Source: Marinomonas gallaica
Lineage (GTDB): Bacteria; Pseudomonadota; Gammaproteobacteria; Pseudomonadales; Marinomonadaceae
DNA length: 64,000 nt
Assembly: GCF_001639745.1 (NCBI RefSeq)
Contig: NZ_LTAX01000016.1
Coordinates: 16,688 to 80,687 of the forward strand
Reading direction: 5' to 3'
Shown one piece after another: positions 15,952-25,387 of the stretch. The first letter of the stretch is position 1, and each line of letters starts with the position of its first letter. The notes beneath the pieces are model-generated. The model searched no databases. It saw nothing but the letters and a program-made list of their open reading frames with translations, and was not told the DNA's origin. Both the position numbers and the translations under genes were made by a program.

Positions 15952-18942
15952 ATGATAAGTGACTACATATTTATGAGTGATTCTGTCCCGAATAAGGCCA
16001 GTCGACGTTTCTATAGTTTCAGTATTATTGTTTTCCTAATTGTTTTTGCTCTGGGTCTAAGTGCATCTTATGCTTGGCAATTACAACAGACTAAGGTGAA
16101 GCGTACGCATGCGGTTTCGGTAGCTCAATCTTATGCCTATCAATTAAAGCAAGTGTTGGATCATAACTTGTCTGCGAATTACACCTTAGCGGCGCTCGTT
16201 CATGAGTTTGGCGGGTTTACACGTTGGTTTCCTCCTGTCGCTCAGTCATTACACCGTATTTATCCCGAAGTGAATAACTTTGCGTTGTCACCTGGCGGTA
16301 TCGTTAAGCAAGTGTACCCAACAAAAGGTAATGAGCGCGCAATTGGTTTTAACCAATTAATGGATATTGAACAAGGTACTGAAGCATGGTTGGCCATGAA
16401 GCAGCAGAAAACGATCCTGTCGGGGCCGCTAGACTTGGTTCAAGGAGGTAAAGGGCTCATTGCGCGTTACCCTATTATGTTAGAAGACCGAGACGAAGGA
16501 CCGGAACAGTTTTGGGGTTTTAGTAGTGTTGTGATACGGATTGACTCATTACTTAAAAGTACTCACCAAATTGGGCTTTCTGAACAAGGTTTTGCCTACA
16601 GTCTGCAACGGGTCGACACAAACGAACCTTTGCTAATTGTGGAAGATAAAGCTGAGCAGATAAACGACCCTGTCTCAATCAATCTTAGTTTTCCAGGTGT
16701 TAAATGGCGGTTAGACATTGCCCCCGCGGATGGCTGGATACCGACCTATATGTTAGTTACTTATTTGCTAGCAAGTTTTGTATTGGCATTGTTAGTGGCT
16801 CGGTTTGCATTCATGGCGTTACGCTTACGTGAACAAAAGCAGATGCTGACACATTTGTTATCCGAAAAAACTAAATATGCCAACCAGTCTGATTATCGAC
16901 TGAGCAGTACGCTGCAGGCGATCCCCGATCCATTGATAGAGCTAGATGCTGATGGCGTTGTATTAGAGGTCCGTTTGCCAAATGATGAAACGGATCTCCA
17001 AGCGTTTTTTGTTAGCGGCGAGCACTTCAGTACTCATTTACCAGAGTCTGCGGCCCAAATTTTAGAGCTAGTGTTTAATGAAGCAGGGCAAAGCCAGACG
17101 AACAGTTATCGTGGTGCATTGTTTAGTTTACTGTTGTCCGAAGGAAGGACGCTTTGGTTTGAAGTTTCCGCAGTCTACCGTCCTTTTTCCGAAGAAGTAA
17201 GTACAGGGCATTTTATTGTTCTGCTACGGGATATCTCCCAGCGTCAGGAAGCCGAGCAACAGCAGCGCATTGCTGCTACAGCGTTTGAAACTCAAGATGG
17301 GATTTTGATCAGTGATCGCCAAAACAGAATCATTCGGGTTAATAAAGCGTTTCAGAAGCTCACGGGGTATACCGAAAATGAAGTATTAGGGCAAACGCCG
17401 GCGATTTTACAGTCAGGAAGACATAGCCCTGAGTTTTATCAAGACATGTTTGCCGATCTCAGGCAGAAAGGCGCTTGGGAAGGAGAGGTTTGGAACCGCC
17501 GCAAAGATGGTGAAATCTATCCAGAGTGGCTGAGTATTTCTACGGTTCACGATCTTCAGGGGCAGGTGAGTCATTTTGTTGCAACGTTTAAAGATATTTC
17601 GGAACGTAAAGCCTCTGAACGCAAGATTCAACAGTTGCATTACTATGACAGTTTAACTCGCCTTGCGAATCGAACGCTCTTGCTCGAAGAAATGAATGAC
17701 CTATTACAAAACAATGGCTTGCAACAGTCTCAAGCCGCCATTTTGTTTATTGATCTGGACCACTTTAAAGACATAAATGATGTTTGGGGACACAGCATAG
17801 GCGACCAGCTACTGCAAAAAGTAGCCACGCGTTTATCGGATACCACACGTACAAAAGACATTGTCGCTCGATTTGGTGGCGATGAATTTCTTGTAATGTT
17901 GGAGCCAGCAGATGTGTCGGCTAACCCCGATCGTATGGCTTATCGCGCGAGCCAAGTGGCGGGTAAATTGCTTCGATCGCTTGAGCGGCCATTCACGATA
18001 AACTCTGTGGATTATCAAATGGCAGCCAGTTTCGGGATTGCTTTGTTTGATGACCAATGTAATGACCCGCTGGATGTCATTAAGCAAGCTGAGTTGGCAA
18101 TGTATGAAGCAAAATCCGCGGGGCGATCCAGTTTCTGTTTTTACCAGCAAGGTATGCAAGAGCGCGTGTTAGAACGCGTGCAGTTGGAGAGTGACCTAAG
18201 GCATGCATTGGAGAATGAAGAGCTTGTGGTGTATGTACAGCCCCAGTGGGATGCGCAGAAGCGTATGATAGGAGCGGAAGGCCTGTTACGTTGGCTACAC
18301 CCAGAACGTGGCATGGTATCGCCAGGCGTTTTCATTCCGTTGGCGGAAGAGTCTCGCCTTATATTACCGATTGGTGACTGGGTATTGAGGCAAGCTTGCA
18401 GGTGGTTGTCAAAATGGCACAAAGAACAGCAAATGGCGGGTTTTGTGTTGTCCGTTAATGTGAGTGCCGTACAGTTTGCGCAGGAAGGATTTGTGCAACA
18501 AGTAGAGAGTATACTCAATGAATATCAAACGCCGCCTTCAGCATTACAGCTTGAATTGACAGAAAGCATGTTGGCGCATGACCAACAAGACATCATTAGC
18601 AAAATGGAAGCCTTAAAAGCGTTAGGTCTACTGATATCACTTGATGACTTTGGTACTGGGTACTCATCGCTGAGTTATTTGCATCGGTTGCCAATTGATC
18701 AGTTGAAGATAGATCAGTCTTTTGTGGCGAATATTGAAAAAGGCACGAAAAATGCTTCACTTGCAGAGTCGATCATCAGCCTTGGGCATAACTTAGGGAT
18801 GGAAGTGATTGCCGAAGGCGTAGAAACCTCTGCCCAGTTTGATTGGTTGAAACAGCAAGGGTGTGACTTATTTCAAGGTTTTGGCTTGGCTAGACCAATG
18901 ACAATAGAAGACTTGATCTTGCTCTATCGTAGCGCGGATTAA
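15952..18942 (+). CDS. CHASE-PAS-PAS-GGDEF-EAL cyclic-di-GMP signalling protein
   Basis: This is a 996-residue inner-membrane sensor with both diguanylate cyclase and phosphodiesterase domains. Order: membrane helix at about 20-40 (FSIIVFLIVFALGLSAS), and a periplasmic CHASE domain with NNFALSPGGIVKQVYP near 100. A second helix follows near 262-285, a poor PAS near 315, a PAS/PAC near 445-555 (GILISDRQNRIIRVNKAFQK, FKDISERKASERK), GGDEF near 565-725 with intact RFGGDEFLVM, and EAL near 745-990. The EAL part has EGLLRWLHPE, SLDDFGTGYSSLSYLH and EVIAEGVETSAQF, so catalysis is plausible. The ATG at 15973 (MSDSVPNK) is an alternative start. Only 25 bp separate it from siaA, suggesting co-transcription. 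Confidence 0.92.
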   Translation: MISDYIFMSDSVPNKASRRFYSFSIIVFLIVFALGLSASYAWQLQQTKVKRTHAVSVAQSYAYQLKQVLDHNLSANYTLAALVHEFGGFTRWFPPVAQSLHRIYPEVNNFALSPGGIVKQVYPTKGNERAIGFNQLMDIEQGTEAWLAMKQQKTILSGPLDLVQGGKGLIARYPIMLEDRDEGPEQFWGFSSVVIRIDSLLKSTHQIGLSEQGFAYSLQRVDTNEPLLIVEDKAEQINDPVSINLSFPGVKWRLDIAPADGWIPTYMLVTYLLASFVLALLVARFAFMALRLREQKQMLTHLLSEKTKYANQSDYRLSSTLQAIPDPLIELDADGVVLEVRLPNDETDLQAFFVSGEHFSTHLPESAAQILELVFNEAGQSQTNSYRGALFSLLLSEGRTLWFEVSAVYRPFSEEVSTGHFIVLLRDISQRQEAEQQQRIAATAFETQDGILISDRQNRIIRVNKAFQKLTGYTENEVLGQTPAILQSGRHSPEFYQDMFADLRQKGAWEGEVWNRRKDGEIYPEWLSISTVHDLQGQVSHFVATFKDISERKASERKIQQLHYYDSLTRLANRTLLLEEMNDLLQNNGLQQSQAAILFIDLDHFKDINDVWGHSIGDQLLQKVATRLSDTTRTKDIVARFGGDEFLVMLEPADVSANPDRMAYRASQVAGKLLRSLERPFTINSVDYQMAASFGIALFDDQCNDPLDVIKQAELAMYEAKSAGRSSFCFYQQGMQERVLERVQLESDLRHALENEELVVYVQPQWDAQKRMIGAEGLLRWLHPERGMVSPGVFIPLAEESRLILPIGDWVLRQACRWLSKWHKEQQMAGFVLSVNVSAVQFAQEGFVQQVESILNEYQTPPSALQLELTESMLAHDQQDIISKMEALKALGLLISLDDFGTGYSSLSYLHRLPIDQLKIDQSFVANIEKGTKNASLAESIISLGHNLGMEVIAEGVETSAQFDWLKQQGCDLFQGFGLARPMTIEDLILLYRSAD

Positions 18943-18967
18943 ACGTCATTACTTAGAAGGGTATAGA

Positions 18968-20974
18968 GTGGCTCGTTGGGGATTAAGGTGGAAATCACTG
19001 GTAGTGCTGTTATTAGCAGGCGCTGTGGCATCTGTATTGGCGCTATCGCTGGGCTGGTATGTTGTCGCCGAGGGACGTCAGTACTCAGCTAAAGCGTATG
19101 CGGAAAATTTTACCGAGCTTAACTACCAAAAAATACTGACGCCCATGGCTCGTGAGCTAGCCTTAGCACGTCGTTTTGCCGAACTGAGTACACTGCAGCA
19201 GTGGTTTAAAGAACCTGAAAACGCAGCTCGTAAAGCACAAGCGCTTCAAGATGTAGCACACTTCCAGTCTGCTTTTGAAGACGGTGCCGTCTTCTTTGTT
19301 TCTGATAAAAGCTTAGCGTATTACTACTATGATGATCAGTTACCGATAGACGGAGACCCTCAATACCACCTTGACGAGCAGGTGGAAGCTAATAAATGGT
19401 ATTTTTTAACCCGAGAACAGACTAAGCCTTATTACATAAACATCGATTTAAACGAGTATCTAAATAAAGCGAAAATTTGGATTAACGTTCTAGTCCGAGA
19501 TGAAGAGACATTTCTAGGTATCGCTGGGACAGGGTTTGAGTTGGGACGTTTTATTGAAAGTTTTGCTTCGTCACCGCAGCCAGGAGTGCAGCCGTTTGTC
19601 ATCAATGCAGATACGCTCCAAATTGAAGCCCACTCAAACACCGATTTAATTGCTATCGACGGTATTGCTGGTGCAGCAGGTGAACAAAACTTATACAGTT
19701 TGGTCGATAGTGATAACGATATTAAAGCGTTGCAAAAAAGCATTATTCAAGCGAAGCAGAATAGACAAGTTGAAACATTAAAACTTCGTATGGGTGGGGA
19801 GGATTTTATCTTATCCATACGCTATATGCCGGATCTGAATTGGCTGGTCGCGACCAGTGTGAATCTCGATGAAGTTCGCTTGCTGAATACCGACTTGATT
19901 ATGGGTGTCGGGGTGGTCTTTGCGCTGTTACTCGCCATTGTTCTTTTGTTATTTGGCTTTGCGGTGGATCGCTTAGTATTACAGCCTCTGCGTCATTTAC
20001 AAATGTCTGCGAAAGCGATCTCTCAAGGCTCTTACGAAGTTCGCTTACCAGTTAAATACGATGATGAAATTGGTGACCTAAGCCGTACTTTTAATTTGAT
20101 GGCGCAGCAGGTAGAGAGTCACACTGCTGAGTTAGAATCTCGTGTAAAAGAGCGGACTTATGAACTTGAGCAAAGTAATGCTCAAATTAAAGCGGCAAAC
20201 CGCAAAATCGGTGACTCGATTGATTACGCCAGTCTAATCCAACGAGCCATATTACCAGACCGGCAAATGCAGCAATTCTTAGGCGCTCATCATAGTGTTG
20301 TGTGGCGTCCACGCGATATCGTTGGTGGCGATTTTTATGTGTTTCATACCAATGATGAAGGCTGCTTGTTAGGCATTGTGGACTGTGCCGGACATGGGGT
20401 TCCTGGCGCACTGATGACCATGTTAATGCGTGCTGCGATAGACAAGGCGATCAATGAATTAGGCATCGCTGATCCCGCTAAACTGCTATATGCTATAGAT
20501 CAGACTGTTCGGTCAATGTTGCATGAAGAGGCGACTGGCAACCAAGTTGCCACCAATGCGGATGTCGGATTGGTATTTATTCGCCATCAGGGTGACCAGC
20601 TACGTTTTAGTGGTGCTAAAATTGCTTTGTATGCAAGCGACGGCATATCAGTCGTCAAGCATGCGGCCAGCAAGCGCGCCTTAGGCGATCGTAAACTCGG
20701 TCAATATGAGAATGTCGATTTACCACTGACAGGTTGGACCTATTACATGACCACAGATGGCTACCTTGACCAAGCCGGTGGAGAGAAGAGCTTTGGTTTT
20801 GGTAATAAACGTTTTGAGCGATTGTTAGTTGAGAATGCGCAAGCTCCTTTGCATGAGCAAACCGCACGTTTTGCCCAAGCATTGGACGACTACATGGGGG
20901 ATTTGCCACAGCGTGATGATGTCACCTTGTTGTCTTTCCGCTTTGAGCATAATTCAAGTGAAGGAGGAGAGTAG
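18968..20974 (+). CDS. siaA: SiaA-type PP2C/SpoIIE phosphatase with periplasmic sensor and HAMP
   Basis: This is the 668-residue membrane phosphatase of the SiaABCD pathway. In Pseudomonas it dephosphorylates SiaC and so switches on the SiaD cyclase. It starts at GTG 18968 after AAGGG. Parts: membrane helix at about 10-32 (LVVLLLAGAVASVLALSLGW), a periplasmic Cache-like sensor, a second helix near 310-333 and HAMP (LQPLRHLQMSAKAISQGSYE). A coiled coil follows, then the SpoIIE/PP2C domain from about residue 430 (VWRPRDIVGGDFYVF, GIVDCAGHGVPGALMTMLM) and TDGYLDQAGG near 598. The Asp residues for metal binding are intact. siaB starts 1 bp after the stop. The assignment rests on domain order plus the three following genes. 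Confidence 0.92.
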   Translation: MARWGLRWKSLVVLLLAGAVASVLALSLGWYVVAEGRQYSAKAYAENFTELNYQKILTPMARELALARRFAELSTLQQWFKEPENAARKAQALQDVAHFQSAFEDGAVFFVSDKSLAYYYYDDQLPIDGDPQYHLDEQVEANKWYFLTREQTKPYYINIDLNEYLNKAKIWINVLVRDEETFLGIAGTGFELGRFIESFASSPQPGVQPFVINADTLQIEAHSNTDLIAIDGIAGAAGEQNLYSLVDSDNDIKALQKSIIQAKQNRQVETLKLRMGGEDFILSIRYMPDLNWLVATSVNLDEVRLLNTDLIMGVGVVFALLLAIVLLLFGFAVDRLVLQPLRHLQMSAKAISQGSYEVRLPVKYDDEIGDLSRTFNLMAQQVESHTAELESRVKERTYELEQSNAQIKAANRKIGDSIDYASLIQRAILPDRQMQQFLGAHHSVVWRPRDIVGGDFYVFHTNDEGCLLGIVDCAGHGVPGALMTMLMRAAIDKAINELGIADPAKLLYAIDQTVRSMLHEEATGNQVATNADVGLVFIRHQGDQLRFSGAKIALYASDGISVVKHAASKRALGDRKLGQYENVDLPLTGWTYYMTTDGYLDQAGGEKSFGFGNKRFERLLVENAQAPLHEQTARFAQALDDYMGDLPQRDDVTLLSFRFEHNSSEGGE

Positions 20975-20975
20975 T

Positions 20976-21512
20976 ATGTCAGCGCCAGATCTGTTCGACT
21001 TACGTGAACGCTTTGATAATGAAAAAATTCTTTTGTGTTTCAATGGCCCTATCTCACGCAGCTTGATTGAAGAGATCGGCAACGCGCTGCGCAACTACAT
21101 GAAGTCTGAGCAGGCATCGCCAGCCGCAGCATTAGACGTGTTTGCTGTGTACATCGAGCTGACGCAGAACATTCGCCATTATGCCGTTGCATCACAATTG
21201 TTGGATGCCGATACCGCTACGGTCGTTGTAAGCTATCGGGATGGCCATTATCACGTATCTGCAGGCAATATCGTGCGTCAGGAAGATGGCCAAATATTGA
21301 TGGATAAAGTCGTCGCACTAGCGGCTTTAGATAAAGTGGAACTGAAAAAAGTCTATAAAGAACAGTTGCGTAAACCCAGAGAAGCGGAGGCCACAAGTGG
21401 TGCAGGATTGGGGTTAATTGACATTGCCCGAAAGGCCTCTGCGCCAGTTGTTCCATCTCTAAAATTACTAGACAACGGCACCGGCTATTTTAGTTTGAGT
21501 GTGCAAATTTGA
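20976..21512 (+). CDS. siaB: SiaB-type protein kinase (DUF6272)
   Basis: I take the ATG at 20976 (178 residues, MSAPDLFDLRERFDNEKILL), preceded by a strong AAGGAGGAG inside the end of siaA. A longer frame from 20829 merely overlaps siaA. SiaB is the kinase that phosphorylates SiaC at a threonine and so opposes SiaA. Visible: LCFNGPISRSLIEEIGNALR near 20, FAVYIELTQNIRHYA near 57, where the E-x-x-x-N pattern resembles GHKL-type ATPases, and SGAGLGLIDIARKASAP near 145, a glycine-rich ATP-lid-like motif. The position between siaA and siaC fixes the assignment. The sequence is divergent enough that alone it might be called hypothetical. Confidence 0.88.
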   Translation: MSAPDLFDLRERFDNEKILLCFNGPISRSLIEEIGNALRNYMKSEQASPAAALDVFAVYIELTQNIRHYAVASQLLDADTATVVVSYRDGHYHVSAGNIVRQEDGQILMDKVVALAALDKVELKKVYKEQLRKPREAEATSGAGLGLIDIARKASAPVVPSLKLLDNGTGYFSLSVQI

Positions 21513-21522
21513 GTAATAAAGC

Positions 21523-21900
21523 ATGAAAGATTTAAAAATTGTTTCCACCCAGTCAACACCTCTAATTGAAACCGACAGTCATCGCGGTGTGGTGTATATG
21601 GAAGGTGATTCGTACCCCGAGAATTCGTTTGAGTTTTATTCCGAATTGGTGGCGTGGGTCACAAGCTACCTTAAAGACAACGAGCGACCAATGACGGTCG
21701 AGTTAGCGCTGCTCTACTTAAATACCAGTAGTATCAAAGTGATGATGGATATTTTTGATGAGCTGGAAGAGCATCATCAAAAAGGCCGTGATATCACGGT
21801 TAACTGGCGTTACGACGTGGATAATGAGCGTGTTGCAGAGCTGGCAGAAGAGTTTAAGGAAGACTGCAGCTTTGCGTTTAATATTATAGGCCAAGAATGA
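21523..21900 (+). CDS. siaC: SiaC regulatory protein (DUF1987)
   Basis: This 125-residue DUF1987 protein is the switch of the pathway: unphosphorylated SiaC binds SiaD and stimulates c-di-GMP synthesis. Motifs are HRGVVYMEGDSYPENSFEFY near 20 and VELALLYLNTSSIKVMMDIF near 59, with VNWRYDVDNERVAELAEEF near 92. Threonine 68 in YLNTSSIK occupies exactly the position of the phosphorylated Thr68 of P. aeruginosa SiaC, so the phospho-switch is expected to work. The stop overlaps the ATG of siaD by 4 bp (ATGA). SiaC and SiaD should be made in matched amounts, fitting their complex. Confidence 0.93.
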   Translation: MKDLKIVSTQSTPLIETDSHRGVVYMEGDSYPENSFEFYSELVAWVTSYLKDNERPMTVELALLYLNTSSIKVMMDIFDELEEHHQKGRDITVNWRYDVDNERVAELAEEFKEDCSFAFNIIGQE

Positions 21901-22676
21901 AACACAATATTAAAGCGCTTGAGCAACGTGTCGTCGCGGCTCTCGAAGACGAGACCAACCAAGGGCATCCATTACATGAGGTATTGGAGGCCCTATGGCA
22001 ATACAATCAAGATCAATGGTCACGTATGGAGCATTTGATTCGAGTGTCTGATTCTTATCAGGACATGATGATTCAGCGCGAGAAAACCTTGAGCGAGCGC
22101 TTTGATAAGCACCTTCGTCAATTAGATAAAATTACCCGTATTTCAGACCGTTATCAAACCGCTTTGCGTGAAGCGAACCTTGAACTTGAACAAGCGTCTT
22201 ACGTGGACGCACTAACTGGGCTACCTAATCGTCGTAAAATGCTGCGCCGCTTAAAAGCAGAATTTGATATGCGCCCCGAATCGGTTCGTCTTGCAATGAT
22301 CGATATTGATTATTTTAAACGCATTAATGATGAGTTTGGCCACTTAATTGGTGACGACGTTTTAGTGTCTGTTGGTAATCTGATTGAACTTACGGTGGGT
22401 GAATTGGGGCATATTTCGCGCTGGGGAGGCGAAGAGTTTCTCGTGATCTTCTCGCAACCGGATCAGGCAGAGATTGAAGCTTGTTTGAAACAGCTAGCGA
22501 ACACCATCCGAGAAACGCATTTTGAAAGTGGTGATCACGCTAAAATTCGTACTACGATCAGCATTGGTGTCTCTCATTATCAAGCCGGGGACTCCGCCGA
22601 TACTCTGATCACACGTGCTGATGATGCACTTTATCGCGCTAAGAACAGAGGCCGTAATCAAGTTGTGTTTGGCTAA
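21897..22676 (+). CDS. siaD: SiaD diguanylate cyclase
   Basis: This 259-residue cytosolic protein has an N-terminal coiled coil of about 95 residues (LIRVSDSYQDMMIQREKTLS, the SiaC-binding stalk in homologues) and a C-terminal GGDEF domain. The domain shows DALTGLPNRRKMLRRLKAEF near 104, AMIDIDYFKRINDEFGHLIG near 135, the active-site loop RWGGEEFLVIF near 176 and TISIGVSHYQAGD near 220. No RxxD inhibitory site precedes the GGEEF loop, so product inhibition may be absent and control would fall to SiaC. It is translationally coupled to siaC and is the last gene of the operon. I see no strong terminator after it. Confidence 0.92.
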   Translation: MKHNIKALEQRVVAALEDETNQGHPLHEVLEALWQYNQDQWSRMEHLIRVSDSYQDMMIQREKTLSERFDKHLRQLDKITRISDRYQTALREANLELEQASYVDALTGLPNRRKMLRRLKAEFDMRPESVRLAMIDIDYFKRINDEFGHLIGDDVLVSVGNLIELTVGELGHISRWGGEEFLVIFSQPDQAEIEACLKQLANTIRETHFESGDHAKIRTTISIGVSHYQAGDSADTLITRADDALYRAKNRGRNQVVFG

Positions 22677-22815
22677 ATTGTCAAAGCGCGACTAAATTTA
22701 CCGCGTTCTTGTCTTGAATCCTTATACCTTGGTATTAATTCTTTATCCGTGGTGGTAACTGTGGGTATCTCGACGTATCTTTAAACCAATAAAAATAACA
22801 CTAGGTATTTGGTTT

Positions 22816-24681
22816 ATGGCCGCAATAGATATCCCAGAAGTCCTAAAATTTATAGACAGCACGCCACCGTTTTCAGGCCTAACGTCAGTACAGCAAAAAC
22901 AGTTACTGGGTGGCGTTGAACTGACGTATGTGCGTCAAGGCGAAAAGCTTAACCTAGAAGGTACACGCGCTACGCTGCATTTGATCCGACGCGGTGCCTG
23001 TGAAATCCGTTCAGCGAAAGGTGGGCTAGTGGATAAGCTGGCCGATGGCGATTGTTTTGGTGTTTCCAGTGTATTGGAGCAGAATCCAGATGGGTTGCAA
23101 GTCGTCGTGCTAGAAGACAGCCTTATCTATCGTTTTCAAAAAGAGGGCTTTCAAACACTACTTCAAGAAAATGAAGAATTTGCTTTGTTTTTTGCCCATA
23201 CGCGTAGCAGTCGACTGCGCAAATTATCCCGAGCTCACGCAACAGATTTAGCCACTCCAGTATTGCAGCTGTCCACCTCCATTAGCCAGATTATGGCGCG
23301 TAACCTAATCACTGCAAGTGTTACCGATACCGTGCAGCAAGCCGCCTCAGTCATGACTGACGCTCGAGTCAGTTCGATTCTAGTGTTGGAGAAGGATCGG
23401 CTGGTGGGCATTGTCACAGATCGAGATTTACGCTCACGAGTGTTGGCTGTCGGAGCATCAGCCAACTTGCCTCTTTGCGATGTGATGACGCATGCTCCGG
23501 CCTCGATTGATCCAAGAAGTTTGGTCATGCACGCGCAGACCTTAATGAGTGAAAAAAACATTCATCACTTACCTGTTGTCGAGTCTGATCATACGCCTGT
23601 AGGTATGATCACAGCGGCAGATTTATTGAGACATCAAGAGCTTAGCCCATTACTTCTGATCAATCAGATCAACCGTCAGACAGATATAACCAGTCTTCGA
23701 GAAGTGTGTCAGCAGTTAACTAATTTGATTGTTAACCTGATTCTGACTGATATGAAAACCACAGACATTGGTAGCGTTATTGCGGCAATCAGTGACAGCT
23801 TGACGCGCCGAATTATTGAACTCGGCATCGAGCGGTATGGTACAGCGCCTTTTGCTTTTCAGTTTCTAGTATTTGGTTCGCAAGCGCGTAAAGACCAATC
23901 GCTTGGCAGCGATCAAGATAATGGCATGATGTTGTCCCAAGAGCCGACACCGGAACAGGCCGAGTATTTTGCAAAACTGGCTCAGTTTATCTGTGATGGA
24001 TTAGCGCAATGCGGTATACGCAGCTGCCCTGGGGATATCATGGCGTCGAATAAGAAGTGGCGCTTAACCCAAGAAGGTTGGAAGAAAGCATTTGCCAATT
24101 GGGTTGAGGCCAGTTCACCTTCGTCCTTACTGAACGCCAGTATTTTCTTCGACATTCGCTGTGTCTATGGTGATGAAAACGGCGTAACAGAATTGATTCA
24201 AGATATGCAATCACGTGTTGCCAAAACCTCGTTGTTTTTAGCGACCCTAACTCGCACCGCCACGGCCTCTAAACCTCCGATTGGTTTCTTCCGCAATTTT
24301 TTGCTGGAGTCCTCAGGTGAGCACAAGCATCAATTAGATCTAAAGCATCAGGGCTTAGCACTGATTAACGATTTGGCCCGAATTTATGGGCTAGGTTGTA
24401 AACGCTATCATGTGGCGACAAAAGATCGCCTAGAACAGGCCGCCCGAGAAAAATTGATGGGCTTAGACATCGCCCGAAACTTGATGGACGCGTGGGATGG
24501 GCTGAATGAGCTGCGTCTTCAGGCGCAACGTCAACATTGGCAAACCACTGGTGAGCCGAGTGCTTATTTAGATCCTACTGAACTAAGTTCGCTTGAGCGC
24601 AAACACTTGAAATCGACCTTTGCCATCATCGCGGATGGGCAATCTGCCGCTCTGCAGCGTTTTGCCAGAGGTTATGCTTAA
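22816..24681 (+). CDS. cNMP-binding / CBS pair / DUF294 nucleotidyltransferase-like protein
   Basis: The 621-residue cytosolic protein combines three modules. Residues 10-125 form a cyclic-nucleotide-binding-like barrel (LNLEGTRATLHLIRRGACEI, KLADGDCFGVSSVLEQN). Residues 160-275 carry two CBS motifs (IMARNLITASVTDTVQQAAS, VMTHAPASIDPRSLVMHAQT). Residues 285-615 are a DUF294 region with the nucleotidyltransferase signature FGSQARKDQSLGSDQDNGMM (GS...D.D) and its C-terminal helical extension. This architecture resembles GlnD-type regulatory transferases and is usually found beside a DnaQ-like exonuclease, exactly as here (overlapping genes), often near acetate permease genes. Substrate unknown. 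Confidence 0.88.
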   Translation: MAAIDIPEVLKFIDSTPPFSGLTSVQQKQLLGGVELTYVRQGEKLNLEGTRATLHLIRRGACEIRSAKGGLVDKLADGDCFGVSSVLEQNPDGLQVVVLEDSLIYRFQKEGFQTLLQENEEFALFFAHTRSSRLRKLSRAHATDLATPVLQLSTSISQIMARNLITASVTDTVQQAASVMTDARVSSILVLEKDRLVGIVTDRDLRSRVLAVGASANLPLCDVMTHAPASIDPRSLVMHAQTLMSEKNIHHLPVVESDHTPVGMITAADLLRHQELSPLLLINQINRQTDITSLREVCQQLTNLIVNLILTDMKTTDIGSVIAAISDSLTRRIIELGIERYGTAPFAFQFLVFGSQARKDQSLGSDQDNGMMLSQEPTPEQAEYFAKLAQFICDGLAQCGIRSCPGDIMASNKKWRLTQEGWKKAFANWVEASSPSSLLNASIFFDIRCVYGDENGVTELIQDMQSRVAKTSLFLATLTRTATASKPPIGFFRNFLLESSGEHKHQLDLKHQGLALINDLARIYGLGCKRYHVATKDRLEQAAREKLMGLDIARNLMDAWDGLNELRLQAQRQHWQTTGEPSAYLDPTELSSLERKHLKSTFAIIADGQSAALQRFARGYA

Positions 24682-25363
24682 GATGCCAAAACGTATTTTT
24701 CAAGCCATTGACAGTTGGCGTGAGCGGCGTGAAGAGCAAACGAAACCTTGGCATGAGCATTCTTATTTTGTGTTAGATATGGAAACCACAGGGCTCGACC
24801 CAAAGCAGCATCAGGTGGTTAGTTTAGGCTGGGTGTTGATTGAGAATGGCGCGGTTCAACTGGATACGGCTCAGCATTTATTATTAGACTCTGCTGAGAT
24901 TGATGACGTCAGTGTGGGGATTCATATGATTACCGATTCTGATGTGATGGAGCAGGGGCGTCGTCACGAGAGTGTGCTGCGTTACTTGCGACAGATTATG
25001 AAAGATAAGGTGCTGGTGGTGCATTACTCACCATTAGAATTGGGGTTTCTAAAATCCCTCTGGCAGACGCAGCCCATGCCAGCGTTGGCATTTGATTGGA
25101 TCGATACCATGCAGGTGGAAATGCAACGCCGCAGCCGTGCTCAAGAGATTATTGGTGACGGTGGCTACCGCTTGCCTGCTTGCCGTGAGCGTTATGGTTT
25201 ACCTGACTACCCCGGACACGATGCGCTCACTGATGCCATGGCAACCGCGGAACTGTTGTTAGCGCAAGTGGCATATTTCAATGATCACGAGCCTAGCTTA
25301 CAGGAATTAGTTCGGATCGGCGGTGGCCGCGCTCGTTTATCGTCCAATAATAAGACGTCTTAA
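24674..25363 (+). CDS. DnaQ-like 3'-5' exonuclease
   Basis: I choose the ATG at 24674 (229 residues), which overlaps the previous stop by 8 bp. The ATG at 24683 (MPKRIF) is equally possible, with AGAGG 11 bases upstream. A frame from 24620 lies wholly inside the previous gene. The product has the DEDDh exonuclease motifs: YFVLDMETTGLDPKQHQVVS near 33 (Exo I, D-x-E), VLVVHYSPLELGFLK near 115 and the Exo III region LPDYPGHDALTDAMATAELL near 175 (H-x4-D). It may be a proofreading-type or RNA-processing exonuclease. It pairs with the CBS/DUF294 gene in an apparent operon, an association seen in many gammaproteobacteria, whose meaning is unclear. Confidence 0.85.
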   Translation: MLKMPKRIFQAIDSWRERREEQTKPWHEHSYFVLDMETTGLDPKQHQVVSLGWVLIENGAVQLDTAQHLLLDSAEIDDVSVGIHMITDSDVMEQGRRHESVLRYLRQIMKDKVLVVHYSPLELGFLKSLWQTQPMPALAFDWIDTMQVEMQRRSRAQEIIGDGGYRLPACRERYGLPDYPGHDALTDAMATAELLLAQVAYFNDHEPSLQELVRIGGGRARLSSNNKTS

Positions 25364-25387
25364 ACACAGGCCACACGCTCTTATTGA

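Noticed and set aside
20829..20975. SiaB starting inside siaA (227 residues)
   Set aside because: The extra 49 residues overlap siaA in another frame; AAGGAGGAG directly ahead of the ATG at 20976 identifies the real start.
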